DNA of 64,000 nt from Firmicutes bacterium HGW-Firmicutes-15 (GCA_002840245.1 PHAA01000019.1:1-64000); one strand, 5' to 3'; shown: positions 18,667 through 27,612, counted from the first letter of the stretch. Translations and numbers: made by a program. The notes: generated from the sequence alone by a model not told the origin.

Positions 18667-20061
18667 ATGATTACTTATGCGGCTTTGTCACCTCACCCGC
18701 CCATAATCATACCTGAGGTGGGAGGAGATAGGGCGAAGGAGGCTATTTCTACGATCCAAGCCATGCAGGCTATGGCAGTGGAACTACTCGCATCTTCACC
18801 AGATACAGTGGTATTTCTAACCCCACATGGAAACGTATTTTCTGATTGTATTACTTGCCTGATCGAACCACAGCTATCCGGGGATTTGAGTAGTTTTGGC
18901 AGGCCCGATGTGCGGACGAGCCACCCCAATGACCTGGCCTTGGTGCAGGAATTGATGATGAGGGCGGAAGATCGAAGCATTAATATGATTGGAATTAACC
19001 AGGATATGGCCGAGCGCCATAAATTAAATGCGCAAATCGATCATGGGATACTGGTTCCGCTCTACTACCTAGAAAAGGCTGGTATGGGGGACAAGCCAGT
19101 GGTAGCAATAAGTGTGGGCTATCTGGATAATATAGAGCTATACGCTCTGGGTAGAATGATACACGAGGTTGCAGATAGTTTGAATAAAAGAGTCGCTGTT
19201 GTCGCTTCGGGCGACATGTCCCATCGACTAAAGAATGAGGGACCCTATGATTTTCATCCGGATGGCAGCACATTCGATCTGACCGTAAAAGAACTGTTCA
19301 CCCAGAACGATGTAGAGGGTTTATTGGATATACCCGAAAAGTTGCGTAAAAATGCCGGGGAATGTGGTTATTGCTCGATTGTTATTATGCTGGGAACCAT
19401 GGACGGCTATGATTTCCAGACCAAGATTTTAAGTTATGAGGGGCCGTTCGGTGTCGGGTATCTAACTGCTGGTTTCCATCCCGGGAAACAGAGCCCGAGC
19501 ATATTGGAAAAACTTGAAGCCAGGCAGGCTGGCCTAGTTGAAGCCAGACGCGCAGATGAATCCCCGCAAGTAAGATGGGCCAGGATGACACTGGAAAACT
19601 ATATAAAAAGCGGAAAAAACCCGGATCTACCTAGGGAGATGGAGTCCTTACTACAAGATCGGGCTGGAGCATTTGTTTCTATAAAAAAACATGGCCAACT
19701 GAGAGGGTGTATCGGAACCTTCCTACCGGTATACAAGAACCTGGCTGAAGAAATTAAAAACAATGCGCTAGCCGCAGGACTAGAAGACCCACGTTTTCCC
19801 CCTGTAAAAGCAGAGGAGCTTTCGACACTGGTTTATTCGGTAGACATATTGGCTGAACCCGAACCATGCAAGCGGGAAGAACTTGATCCCAAACGCTATG
19901 GAGTGATTGTGAGCAACTCAGGTAAAAGAGGGCTGCTTCTTCCTGATCTGGAAGGGGTGGACACGGTGGAGCAACAGTTGCAGATAGCACTGCAAAAGGG
20001 GGGGATTTTACCCCGAGAACAATATTCCATCCAGCGCTTTGAGGTGAAAAGGTATAGCTAA
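18667..20061 (+). CDS. MEMO-AMMECR1 fusion (AmmeMemoRadiSam system proteins B and A)
   Basis: One 464-residue protein with two domains. The first (about 1-270) is MEMO-like, related to class III extradiol dioxygenases: SPHPPIIIPEVGG at the start, IDHGILVPLYYL and ASGDMSHRLK supply candidate metal-binding histidines. The second (about 290-464) is AMMECR1, with the diagnostic RGCIGTF near residue 345. With the adjacent radical SAM gene it forms the AmmeMemoRadiSam trio, widespread in anaerobes and archaea, with biochemical role not settled to my knowledge. ATG 18667 is better placed behind AGGGGGAT than TTG 18661. Confidence 0.93.
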   Translation: MITYAALSPHPPIIIPEVGGDRAKEAISTIQAMQAMAVELLASSPDTVVFLTPHGNVFSDCITCLIEPQLSGDLSSFGRPDVRTSHPNDLALVQELMMRAEDRSINMIGINQDMAERHKLNAQIDHGILVPLYYLEKAGMGDKPVVAISVGYLDNIELYALGRMIHEVADSLNKRVAVVASGDMSHRLKNEGPYDFHPDGSTFDLTVKELFTQNDVEGLLDIPEKLRKNAGECGYCSIVIMLGTMDGYDFQTKILSYEGPFGVGYLTAGFHPGKQSPSILEKLEARQAGLVEARRADESPQVRWARMTLENYIKSGKNPDLPREMESLLQDRAGAFVSIKKHGQLRGCIGTFLPVYKNLAEEIKNNALAAGLEDPRFPPVKAEELSTLVYSVDILAEPEPCKREELDPKRYGVIVSNSGKRGLLLPDLEGVDTVEQQLQIALQKGGILPREQYSIQRFEVKRYS

Positions 20062-20066
20062 GGAAG

Positions 20067-20150
20067 GGGGACACACCGGTTGCACAGCAACCTTAATGGT
20101 GGAACCTGCAGGGTGAAACATCAGGCGTCCCCGAAGGGGAGAATGTCCCC
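20067..20150 (+). ncRNA. Possible structured RNA leader before the radical SAM gene
   Basis: Four nested helices can be drawn by eye: P1 GGGGACA (20067-20073) with TGTCCCC (20144-20150); P2 GGTTG/CAACC (20078-20092); P3 CCTG/CAGG (20105-20125); P4 TCCCC-gaa-GGGGA (20128-20140). Together they form a closed four-way junction ending 43 bases before the gene. It matches no riboswitch I recognise. The same stretch is open in the downstream gene's frame, and a TTG at 20080 has its own AAGGAAGG site, so it could instead be coding. Confidence 0.4.
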
Positions 20151-20193
20151 GAGTATAGTTGCGAAATATGCATCTATTAATAGGAGGTTGGTG

Positions 20194-21195
20194 ATGGCAG
20201 AGGTTGAGGCCATGTATTATGAAAAACTGGATAAAGGAGTAGTGCGTTGTGTACTTTGTCCCCAGCACTGCAGGTTAAAAGATAGGCAGGTGGGGTTATG
20301 CCGGGTGAGAAGCAACCACTCTGGAGTGCTGTTTACTTCTAATTATGGTGAAATCTCGTCACTGGCCTTAGATCCCATAGAAAAGAAGCCTCTGTTTCAT
20401 TTCTATCCGGGTTCCTACATCCTATCGGCAGGCAGTTTTGGTTGCAACCTGGCCTGTTCTTTTTGTCAGAATTATGGTATTGCCCATGGTAATCCCCCCA
20501 CCCATTACCTGGAACCGGAAAGTATGGCAGAATTGACCTGCAATAGCTGTGATGATGGTTCTATCGGTCTAGCTTTCACCTATAACGAACCATCCATTTG
20601 GTATGAATATATATTGGCTGTCGCCCCCCGGCTTAAGGAGCGGGGTCTGAAAACCGTACTGGTGACCAACGGCTATGTGGCAAAAGAGCCCCTGCAAAGA
20701 CTCTTGCCCTATATAGACGCTTGCAACATAGATGTGAAGGCATTTAATGAGCAATTCTATCCCGAACTTTGCCATGGCAGGCTACAAGCTGTCAAAGAAA
20801 CGGTAGAAAACGTGATAGGCAAAATCCACGTAGAAATTACGACTTTGCTAATCCCCGGCAAAAACGATGGAGAACCGGAAATAAGGGAATTGTCGCGCTG
20901 GCTGGCTTCCCTGGACCCAAATATCGTTCTACACTTATCCAGATATCATCCGGCCTATAAGTTAGACCTGCCGCCGACTCCGGCGGCAACCATGCTACGA
21001 GCCCAGGAGATTGCCAGAGAGTACCTGAATTTTGTCTACACGGGTAATCTGCCGGGGGAGGAGAACAATACTTACTGTCGTCATTGTGGGCACCTGCTAA
21101 TTCAGAGAAATGCCTATAATGTTCTGAACAGAGGCATAGAGGATGGAGTGTGCAGCTTCTGCCATGTTAAGCCGACATACATCAAAGGTATTTAG
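20194..21195 (+). CDS. AmmeMemoRadiSam system radical SAM enzyme
   Basis: Cytoplasmic radical SAM protein, 333 residues, related to pyruvate formate-lyase activating enzymes. The iron-sulfur motif is CNLACSFC near residue 88; an N-terminal CVLCPQHC and a C-terminal pair of CxxC-like motifs (CRHC, CSFC) suggest further metal sites. It follows the MEMO-AMMECR1 fusion, its usual partner. I chose ATG 20194, 6 bases after TAGGAGG, on family length; a TTG start at 20080 would add 38 residues and cannot be excluded. Confidence 0.92.
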   Translation: MAEVEAMYYEKLDKGVVRCVLCPQHCRLKDRQVGLCRVRSNHSGVLFTSNYGEISSLALDPIEKKPLFHFYPGSYILSAGSFGCNLACSFCQNYGIAHGNPPTHYLEPESMAELTCNSCDDGSIGLAFTYNEPSIWYEYILAVAPRLKERGLKTVLVTNGYVAKEPLQRLLPYIDACNIDVKAFNEQFYPELCHGRLQAVKETVENVIGKIHVEITTLLIPGKNDGEPEIRELSRWLASLDPNIVLHLSRYHPAYKLDLPPTPAATMLRAQEIAREYLNFVYTGNLPGEENNTYCRHCGHLLIQRNAYNVLNRGIEDGVCSFCHVKPTYIKGI

Positions 21196-21277
21196 GCGAG
21201 CTATAAAGCGGTAGTACAATTATCAACATAGGGTTTTTAATATAGAATTATATGGAATAATCAACTCATTTTAGTAT

Positions 21278-21318
21278 ATTATTAGGCTGTTGACTAATAT
21301 GTTCATCAGCCTAATAAT
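21278..21318 (+). terminator. Hairpin between the radical SAM gene and the next gene
   Basis: ATTATTAGGCTG (21278-21289) pairs perfectly with CAGCCTAATAAT (21307-21318), a 12-bp stem with a 17-base loop. No long T run follows. It probably ends the AmmeMemoRadiSam transcript, or is an attenuator for the gene 42 bases downstream. Confidence 0.55.
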
Positions 21319-21359
21319 AATGCTTTATTAAATTGCAAAATGAATTGAGAGGGTCTTTT

Positions 21360-22325
21360 ATGCAAAAGTTTATATACGTTATTCTTCTGATAGGCTTGTT
21401 TTCCCTTGCAGTATGCCAGGCAGGCACATCAAGAAGCAATATGATTAAGGACATTAACGGAGTCTCAATGGTGTCGGCAAAGGATGCAAGCAGATTGCTG
21501 GGACTGATATATTCAGTTGAAGACGGCTGTATTGTTTTAAGGCAAGACAGGATAATTTTGAGGTTCGACCTTACCACACCCTATGTATATAAAGACGGAT
21601 ATATAATGTGCATAATGGAAAAACCGGCTGTCGATGAAGAGGGCATAGTCTATCTGCCCTTGAGCTTTTTTTCAGACTATTTTAAAGTTGAAATAAAATC
21701 AGATGAGAAGAATCAGTTGTCCAAAGCGAATAGTGACGTTTTTTCATTATATGAAATCGTAAAATTCTTGCCTGAGGATGTCCTAGAGGCAATTAACAAT
21801 AATAAATACCCGAACAGGGATAAAATACTTAAAGCAATTGAACTGCCCAGGTCCATGGACATCCGAATTCCAAAAATAAATAATATGGATAAAGTTATTC
21901 AAACAAAACCTTTGGATGCATTTACTTATGATTTCAAAGGAGATTTAAGACAGCATGGATATTCAGAAAAAGAGCTAGCCATGTTTTCATATAATGATTA
22001 CACAGTTATAGAAAGTACCTGGAAACTACCTGAAGAAATGATAAAGTCAGTAAAACGCAGGTATAAAGAATTGGAGAATCGGGATCTAAGCGATTGGACT
22101 TATGGCGACTACCAGAAATACTATACTGTACAGGATGAAGCAAATTTTGAGAGCAGTTTTACGGAGGAGCAGAAAACACAGTTGAAGCAGAGAGGAATAT
22201 TATTGGAAGATTTACACTACTTGTTTAAGGAATTCTATAATATTGACACTATTTTAGCTAAACCAGATGAGGTTCTGAAAAAGACTATTGAAGGGTATTA
22301 CCAATTTTCAATTGATATGTTATGA
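21360..22325 (+). CDS. Secreted protein with copper-amine-oxidase-N-like domain, function unknown
   Basis: 321 residues. A signal peptide (MQKFIYVILLIGLFSLAV) ends near CQA, so the protein is exported; a cysteine at position 19 is not in a good lipobox. Residues about 27-105 look like the copper amine oxidase N-terminal (stalk-type) domain common in Clostridia surface proteins (VSAKDASRLLGL, IVYLPLSFFSDYF). The remainder is charged and not recognised. ATG 21360 lies after GAGAGGG; it stands alone between two hairpins. Confidence 0.7.
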   Translation: MQKFIYVILLIGLFSLAVCQAGTSRSNMIKDINGVSMVSAKDASRLLGLIYSVEDGCIVLRQDRIILRFDLTTPYVYKDGYIMCIMEKPAVDEEGIVYLPLSFFSDYFKVEIKSDEKNQLSKANSDVFSLYEIVKFLPEDVLEAINNNKYPNRDKILKAIELPRSMDIRIPKINNMDKVIQTKPLDAFTYDFKGDLRQHGYSEKELAMFSYNDYTVIESTWKLPEEMIKSVKRRYKELENRDLSDWTYGDYQKYYTVQDEANFESSFTEEQKTQLKQRGILLEDLHYLFKEFYNIDTILAKPDEVLKKTIEGYYQFSIDML

Positions 22326-22355
22326 AAACAAAGAGCTTGTAGTGACTGAATTAAT

Positions 22356-22387
22356 CCGTGCATTGCCGTTATATAGGCAATATACGG
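22356..22387 (+). repeat. Hairpin downstream of the secreted hypothetical
   Basis: CCGT-gc-ATTGCC (22356-22367) pairs with GGCAAT-at-ACGG (22376-22387): ten base pairs with one 2x2 internal loop and an 8-base loop. No T run follows, so it is not a standard terminator. Confidence 0.4.
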
Positions 22388-22446
22388 GATTGTGAGAGGA
22401 GATTTGGGTTAGCCATACAAAGCCTCGTTTGAAAAATGAACGATAC

Positions 22447-22487
22447 ATAATAAGCCGGGAAGGGCTATGCCACTCCCGGCTTATTAT
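22447..22487 (+). terminator. Bidirectional terminator
   Basis: ATAATAAGCCGGGA (22447-22460) and TCCCGGCTTATTAT (22474-22487) form a perfect 14-bp stem, AT-rich at the base on both sides. It separates the plus-strand hypothetical from the convergent emrB. A second stem, GCAGGCA/TGCCTGC (22528-22546), lies closer to emrB. Confidence 0.75.
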
Positions 22488-22611
22488 ATGAAAGCCTCGG
22501 GATTATTAACCCCAGCAGGCTGTTCACGCAGGCAGCTTGTGCCTGCAATTTATGATATGAGTAGAAACCAAAAAGGGTTACTAAAATTTGGGGATGCTTA
22601 TCCTATTGGCT

Positions 22612-24168
22612 CTATTTGAGCTGAAGGTTGGGTTCGGTCGGGATCGCTTTCTTTTTGCCTTCTTTGAGGAAAAGCGACATTACTAGAGCAACCAAGCATA
22701 AAGCCGCAGCCACTATAAAACAGTCACCAATGGCCTGAATCATGGATAGTTTGCCAATCTCCTTGGCAATAATGCTAATTCCCAGGCCCTGGGTGGTTCC
22801 ATATCCTAACCCCAGAGAAGTGGAGATGTCGTTCAAGGTAGCTTGCAGGTGGATGTATTCGTTGCTGCTTATATTAACCGATTGAGCCATATTGGAGAAA
22901 TGGAAAACCTGCCGGTGTTGCATAATAGTAGTGAACATAGCTATTCCAAATGAGGACGCTACCTGGCGGATAACATTACTTAGTGCGGATGCCCTGCCAA
23001 TGAGGTGAGGGGGAACTGTATTCATGCCTACTGTTGTCACTGGCATCATAGACAAGCCCATCCCTGCACCCCGTATGGTCAGCCATACGGTCATAACTGC
23101 ATAGGGGGTAAGATCATTGAATCCATTCATAGCGTAGGTTGTCCAGGTGACTAAGACCAGACCGCCTATAACGATTCCCCGGGCACCATATTTATCAAAG
23201 AGTTTGCCACTAAGGGGCATCATTACTCCTGAGGCTATAGCCGCCGGAAACATGATCAGTCCTGTTTTCATAGCGGTTTGTCCCAGAACGTTTTGCAGCA
23301 GCATAGGAATCAGAAAAATCGCTCCGAACATTCCCATCGCCAGTAAAGAACCTATTATGACTGACATTGTAAACAAAAAGTTCTTAAACATCCTCAAATC
23401 AAGAATAGGTTCAGGATGTTGCAGTTCATTAAACACGAAGATGATCAGAGTAATAAAGGCAGTACTCAATAATCCTACGATAAAAGGCGAACTCCAACCA
23501 TATTTAGTTCCATCGCTTAAAGCTAGGAGTATACAAAACAGCCCAATAATTGAAGTGGCAATGCCAACGAAATCAAAATGTTTGCCCTTTATCAGCGGGG
23601 TTTCCTTCAAAATCATGCCTGCCAGGAAAAGGTTGAGCAAGCCAATGGGCAGGTTGATGTAAAATATCAAGCGCCAATTTGCGTATTCTACCAGATAACC
23701 ACCCAGGGTAGGCCCAATAGCGGGAGCTGCCATAGCGGCAATACCCCAAAATCCTAGAACCATTCCTATCTTCGAGCGGGGGAATGACTGATAGAGTAAG
23801 GCCATACCCAGAGGCTGCATAATACCGCCTCCAAGAGCTTGTATTATACGGGCAGCAATCATGGTGTTGACACCCAAGGACATCCCACAGAAGACAGAAC
23901 CGACAATGAATAGAGACAGGGCTACAATATACGTCCTTTTATACCCGAAGGTGTCTCCCAGGAAGCCTGATATTGGCATTATGACCCCAAGAGTTAACAT
24001 ATACGCGGTCAGTATCCACTGAATTTGGTCCGCAGATGCGTTGAATATGGTCATCATTTTAGGTAGGGCTACATTGACTATGCTGCTATCTAAGATGGCC
24101 ATAAAAGTGCCAATTACTATAACAACCAGAATGGACCAATTTAGTTTCTCTGTATCTGGTTTATTCAT
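22612..24168 (-). CDS. emrB: DHA2-family MFS multidrug efflux transporter (EmrB-like)
   Basis: 518 residues with about 14 membrane helices, the DHA2 drug:proton antiporter layout. Early motifs VIGTFMAILDSSIVNVALP and the GWRW-like YANWRLIFYINLPIGL (between TM4 and TM6) are diagnostic of EmrB/QacA. It should export hydrophobic compounds with the EmrA-type adaptor encoded directly upstream. Last gene of a three-gene minus-strand operon. Substrate cannot be told from sequence. Confidence 0.9.
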   Translation of the reverse strand: MNKPDTEKLNWSILVVIVIGTFMAILDSSIVNVALPKMMTIFNASADQIQWILTAYMLTLGVIMPISGFLGDTFGYKRTYIVALSLFIVGSVFCGMSLGVNTMIAARIIQALGGGIMQPLGMALLYQSFPRSKIGMVLGFWGIAAMAAPAIGPTLGGYLVEYANWRLIFYINLPIGLLNLFLAGMILKETPLIKGKHFDFVGIATSIIGLFCILLALSDGTKYGWSSPFIVGLLSTAFITLIIFVFNELQHPEPILDLRMFKNFLFTMSVIIGSLLAMGMFGAIFLIPMLLQNVLGQTAMKTGLIMFPAAIASGVMMPLSGKLFDKYGARGIVIGGLVLVTWTTYAMNGFNDLTPYAVMTVWLTIRGAGMGLSMMPVTTVGMNTVPPHLIGRASALSNVIRQVASSFGIAMFTTIMQHRQVFHFSNMAQSVNISSNEYIHLQATLNDISTSLGLGYGTTQGLGISIIAKEIGKLSMIQAIGDCFIVAAALCLVALVMSLFLKEGKKKAIPTEPNLQLK

Positions 24169-24197
24169 TTACTTTATCGCTGCCTCTCACCATCTGC

Positions 24198-25307
24198 TTA
24201 GCTTCCCGTGTGTATCTTGATAACTGCCGACATTCCTGGTTTTAAAACCATACCCTTTTTGTCTACAGTGATCTTGAATGAAAATCTTTGGGTAACCTTA
24301 GTATAATTACCCGAAGAATTCTCTGAGGGGATTAAAGCAAAGGTGGATTGAGTTGCTCCCCCTAGCTCACTTACCTTACCGGCAAAAGTAATACCTGGGA
24401 AAGAGTCAATCTTTACATCAACATCCTGGTCAACTTTTATCCGGCTGCTTTTATCTTCCTCGATGTTAGCGCTTACCCAGGTATTATCCAGATTGCTAAT
24501 TGTAATAATAGTCTGACCAGGTGATACGTTTTCTCCCACCTGTAAAGCAAGCCGTACTACGGTACCACTAATCGGTGCTTTAATTATCGAATTAGTTAGA
24601 GCTAGTTGGGCAGTATCGTAGGCAGCCTGAGCTTGTTGCAGCTGTGCCAGGTAAATAGCTGCGCCAGTTTTATCCAAGGAATCCATTTTAGCCTGTGATT
24701 CCTGTAAGGCTGCCTGATTAGCCATAACAGTAGCCTGCATAGCCTCTAGTGCGGCTTGAGCCTTGGCATAGCTGGACCGAGAAGCTTCCAGAGATTCCTT
24801 CGAAATACTACCATTCTGGGAAAGCGATTCATTCTGAGCCAGGTTTCTTTTGGCATCGGCTACAGCTACTGCGGCTGATTTAACCTGGGCCTGGGAAGTA
24901 AGGATATTATTCCGGGATTTCTCGACTGTTGCTTGGCTAGATTTAAGGTCATCAGGTAATTTGTCATAATTGGCTTTGCTTATATCTAATACGGCTTTAG
25001 CCTGATTGAGATTAATTTGATATTGGGCATTATCCAATACGGCAACAATCTGCCCGGCCTGAACATAGGTTCCCTCCTGAACAGATACCTCTTCGAGGCG
25101 ACCAGCTACTTTAGGGCTTATGTCAACAATATCACCGACTACTTTGGCATTATCAGTACTAATTGAGGTGCGGAGGTTATTCCACCAAATATATCCCCCA
25201 ATAATGCCCCCGACTAACACCACCAAGAGGACTACTATCTTAATTATCTTACCATTACCCTGTGCAGGCATATCTTTTTTAGTTATTATTGCTTCAGTCT
25301 GATCCAT
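24198..25307 (-). CDS. emrA: HlyD-family efflux adaptor (EmrA-like)
   Basis: 369 residues: one N-terminal membrane helix (about 22-45), a biotinyl-lipoyl-like half (VSISPKVAGRLEEVSVQEG, around 60-90), a long alanine- and glutamine-rich coiled coil (about 95-220), then the second lipoyl half (IIKAPISGTVVRL) and beta-barrel. EmrA proteins link an MFS pump to outer layers; in a Gram-positive cell the partner beyond the membrane is unclear. Sits 29 bases upstream of emrB in the operon. Confidence 0.9.
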   Translation of the reverse strand: MDQTEAIITKKDMPAQGNGKIIKIVVLLVVLVGGIIGGYIWWNNLRTSISTDNAKVVGDIVDISPKVAGRLEEVSVQEGTYVQAGQIVAVLDNAQYQINLNQAKAVLDISKANYDKLPDDLKSSQATVEKSRNNILTSQAQVKSAAVAVADAKRNLAQNESLSQNGSISKESLEASRSSYAKAQAALEAMQATVMANQAALQESQAKMDSLDKTGAAIYLAQLQQAQAAYDTAQLALTNSIIKAPISGTVVRLALQVGENVSPGQTIITISNLDNTWVSANIEEDKSSRIKVDQDVDVKIDSFPGITFAGKVSELGGATQSTFALIPSENSSGNYTKVTQRFSFKITVDKKGMVLKPGMSAVIKIHTGS

Positions 25308-25309
25308 TG

Positions 25310-25921
25310 CTATTGTCTTCCTCCTCCAACTATAATTCCATTAGATAGAACCATCTTTATCAATTCGAGATCTTTTTCTGTATCGATGCTTTTTCGATCC
25401 AAGGCTTCGAAACTAAAACCTTTCAAAACGTTTCTGATAACGCGAGCCAGTTTGCGACTGTCAACCGCTACAATATATCCTTCGCGGGTCCCTCGCTCCA
25501 GTATGCCGGCTACCAGATCCGTTATCACATCCTGTTTGCGCACAGTGTCCAAAAATTGATCGGGATTAAGCGTTCCCTCAATTTTTCTGCGGAGTAAGGA
25601 AAGAAACATAGAATGATATTTCTGATAGAAAGAGTACTGCAAGTTCATGTAGCGATTTAGGGCTTCTCCGACATCAGGCTCCTCAGAACATTGGGCTATA
25701 ATATCCTTGCAGAGTTCTTCTACACCATGACAAAATATGTAGATTAGGATATCTACCTTGTTCTCAAAATAGAGGTACAGAGTACCCTTGCCAAATTCAG
25801 CTTGGCGAGCAATATCTTCCACGGTTACAGCTTCAAATGAACTGCTGGAAAATAGTGTGTAGGCAGCTTCAGCTATTAATTGCTTTTTAAATTCCTTTTC
25901 TCGGTCCCGACGAGACGTCAA
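25310..25921 (-). CDS. TetR-family transcriptional regulator
   Basis: 203 residues. The N-terminal helix-turn-helix is typical of TetR (LIAEAAYTLFSSSSFEAVTV, then GKGTLYLYFENKVDIL near 45-60); the C-terminal ligand-binding part is variable. TTG start 6 bases after AGGAGGGG. As first gene of the operon with emrA and emrB it is probably the local repressor, released by a pump substrate; this is inference from context. Confidence 0.88.
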   Translation of the reverse strand: MTSRRDREKEFKKQLIAEAAYTLFSSSSFEAVTVEDIARQAEFGKGTLYLYFENKVDILIYIFCHGVEELCKDIIAQCSEEPDVGEALNRYMNLQYSFYQKYHSMFLSLLRRKIEGTLNPDQFLDTVRKQDVITDLVAGILERGTREGYIVAVDSRKLARVIRNVLKGFSFEALDRKSIDTEKDLELIKMVLSNGIIVGGGRQ

Positions 25922-25951
25922 GATATCCCCTCCTTTTTACGACCGAATAGT

Positions 25952-25981
25952 ATTATATATGGACGTGTGGTCAATTATCAA
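25952..25981 (-). promoter_or_regulatory. Promoter of the tetR-emrAB operon
   Basis: On the minus strand TTGATA (25976-25981), an 18-base spacer and TATAAT (25952-25957) form a good sigma-A promoter about 30 bases before tetR. GACC/GGTC half-sites at 25941 and 25969 flank the -10 region and could be part of an operator, but the arms are only four bases. Confidence 0.65.
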
Positions 25982-26151
25982 TACATTTTTCCATGCTTTC
26001 AATAGTTTGTCAATGAGTTTTGTAACGTCATTAAGGCAATAACACTAACCGTTAGCAACCGAGCCTGCAGCAAAACAGGATTAGGTCCCATTGGGGGAGA
26101 ATATTAGCTACTAATAAAGTTGCTTTCATCAAAAAACAGGTGGTGATAAGA

Positions 26152-27093
26152 GTGAAGATCGATAGATTGATTTCGATTCTGGTAGTTTTGCTTAGAAGAG
26201 AACGGGTTCAGGCCAAAGAACTAGCCGAAATGTTTGAAGTTTCGGTTCGGACTATATTACGGGATGTGGATACCATCAACCTGGCCGGAATTCCTATAGT
26301 AACCTATCAGGGTGTCAACGGTGGTATAGGCATTGCAGAAGGCTATCGTCTGGACAAAAGTGTTCTTAGTGCTTATGATATGGCTGCTATTATTACTACC
26401 TTAAAAGGAGTTTCCGGTATGATGCCGGATAGCCGCTATGATGTATTAATGGAGAAACTGAAAAACCCTCTATCCTCAGCCCAGCTTGATATGATTGACC
26501 TGAAGACCAGGCAAATGATAATCGACATGTCACCCTGGGGAGGAAATGAGCCACATAAAGAAAAAATAATTCTTCTGCGCCAGGCGATCGAGAATCGCAA
26601 TGAAATTGAATTTGTTTATGTGGACGCAGAAGGCACAAGAACTAGGCGCAGGGTGGAACCTTATTCCCTGATCCTGAAGGGTAAAAACTGGTATCTGTAT
26701 GCTTGGTGCATCTTACGGCAAGATTTTCGTCTCTTCAAACTTAGCAGGATAAAGGAATTATTGATTACGGACAAATCCTATCAGGCCAGAGAATTACCGA
26801 ACGAACAGTTTCCATGGGAAGGTGAATGGAAAAACAATGCCAGGATGCTTGAACTGGACCTGCTTTTTGAGCAGGAGATGGAGAGCATTGTAGAGGAATA
26901 CTTTGATTCAGATATGATCAGGCAAGATAATGGGAAGATAATGATTAAAATCCATCTGCCAGAAAATAATTGGTTATATGCTTGGCTGTTAAGCTTTGGA
27001 AACGCTGTGGAGGTGATAAATCCTCCGCATATTCGTGAAATTATGGCCAGAACCGCCGAAGAAATATTCAAGAAATATACATCCCAAACATGA
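26152..27093 (+). CDS. WYL-domain transcriptional regulator (YafY-like)
   Basis: 313 residues: N-terminal DeoR/HTH_11-type helix-turn-helix (KELAEMFEVSVRTILRDVD, about 22-40) and a WYL domain (about 135-215; RRVEPYSLILKGKNWYLYAW) that may sense nucleic acids or small ligands. Start taken as GTG 26152, with AGGTGGTGA upstream serving as ribosome binding site. Its stop codon lies inside a large palindrome in front of the next gene, suggesting it controls that gene. Confidence 0.88.
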   Translation: MKIDRLISILVVLLRRERVQAKELAEMFEVSVRTILRDVDTINLAGIPIVTYQGVNGGIGIAEGYRLDKSVLSAYDMAAIITTLKGVSGMMPDSRYDVLMEKLKNPLSSAQLDMIDLKTRQMIIDMSPWGGNEPHKEKIILLRQAIENRNEIEFVYVDAEGTRTRRRVEPYSLILKGKNWYLYAWCILRQDFRLFKLSRIKELLITDKSYQARELPNEQFPWEGEWKNNARMLELDLLFEQEMESIVEEYFDSDMIRQDNGKIMIKIHLPENNWLYAWLLSFGNAVEVINPPHIREIMARTAEEIFKKYTSQT

Positions 27094-27124
27094 CACATAG
27101 TTGTCGTGTTTGGGATGCTATAAT
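27080..27124 (+). promoter_or_regulatory. Large palindrome joined to an extended -10 promoter
   Basis: CATCCCAAACA (27080-27090) plus GACA (27092-27095) pairs with TGTC (27102-27105) plus TGTTTGGGATG (27107-27117), a near-perfect 16-bp inverted repeat overlapping the end of the WYL gene. TGCTATAAT, an extended -10 box, follows at once (TATAAT 27119-27124), 30 bases before the GyrI-like gene. It may be an operator for the WYL protein, a terminator, or both. Confidence 0.6.
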
Positions 27125-27153
27125 TTAGGAAAAAGAATTGAGGAGGTCAATAC

Positions 27154-27612
27154 ATGAATTATCAATTTGAATTTCTAGAAAAGGCAGCTCAGCTGGTAAT
27201 TTCAGTTCGTACCCGGAGCTCAGTCGAAAATTTACCGCAGGTATTAGGAGGAACTTATGGTTTAATAATGAATTATCTGAATGAAATTGGTGCAGAACCA
27301 GCAGGTGCACCTTTTGTGGGCTATTTTAATATGGATATGCAAGACCTGGATATAGAGGTGGGCTTTCCGGTAGCTAAACCTCTAGCCGACAAGGGTGAGC
27401 TTAAGTCCAGCGAAATTCCAGCTGGACCACAGGTATCCTGCATGCATATCGGACCATATAATCAAGTCGAGTCTGCCTATAATGCAATTATGGAGTGGAT
27501 TGCTGCCAACGGCCATACCTCAACCGGGGTATGTTATGAATTCTATTTAAATGACCCGGCCAATACGCCTGAAAGTGAATTGCTGACCAAAATAGTCTTT
27601 ATGCTCAAGTAA
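27154..27612 (+). CDS. GyrI-like small-molecule-binding domain protein
   Basis: 152 residues matching the stand-alone GyrI-like/AraC effector-binding domain (SHS2 fold): LVISVRTRSSVENLPQVLG, GYFNMDMQDLDIEVGFPVA and VSCMHIGPYNQVESAYNAI are typical. Such proteins bind drug-like ligands, often beside regulators. No DNA-binding domain is fused. ATG start after GAGGAGG. Probably cotranscribed with the DUF3788 gene 20 bases on. Confidence 0.82.
   Translation: MNYQFEFLEKAAQLVISVRTRSSVENLPQVLGGTYGLIMNYLNEIGAEPAGAPFVGYFNMDMQDLDIEVGFPVAKPLADKGELKSSEIPAGPQVSCMHIGPYNQVESAYNAIMEWIAANGHTSTGVCYEFYLNDPANTPESELLTKIVFMLK

Noticed and set aside
23147-23662. Open frame of 171 codons on the plus strand
   Set aside because: It is antisense to emrB; its Pro/Ile/Ser-rich product reflects the complementary strand of membrane helices.
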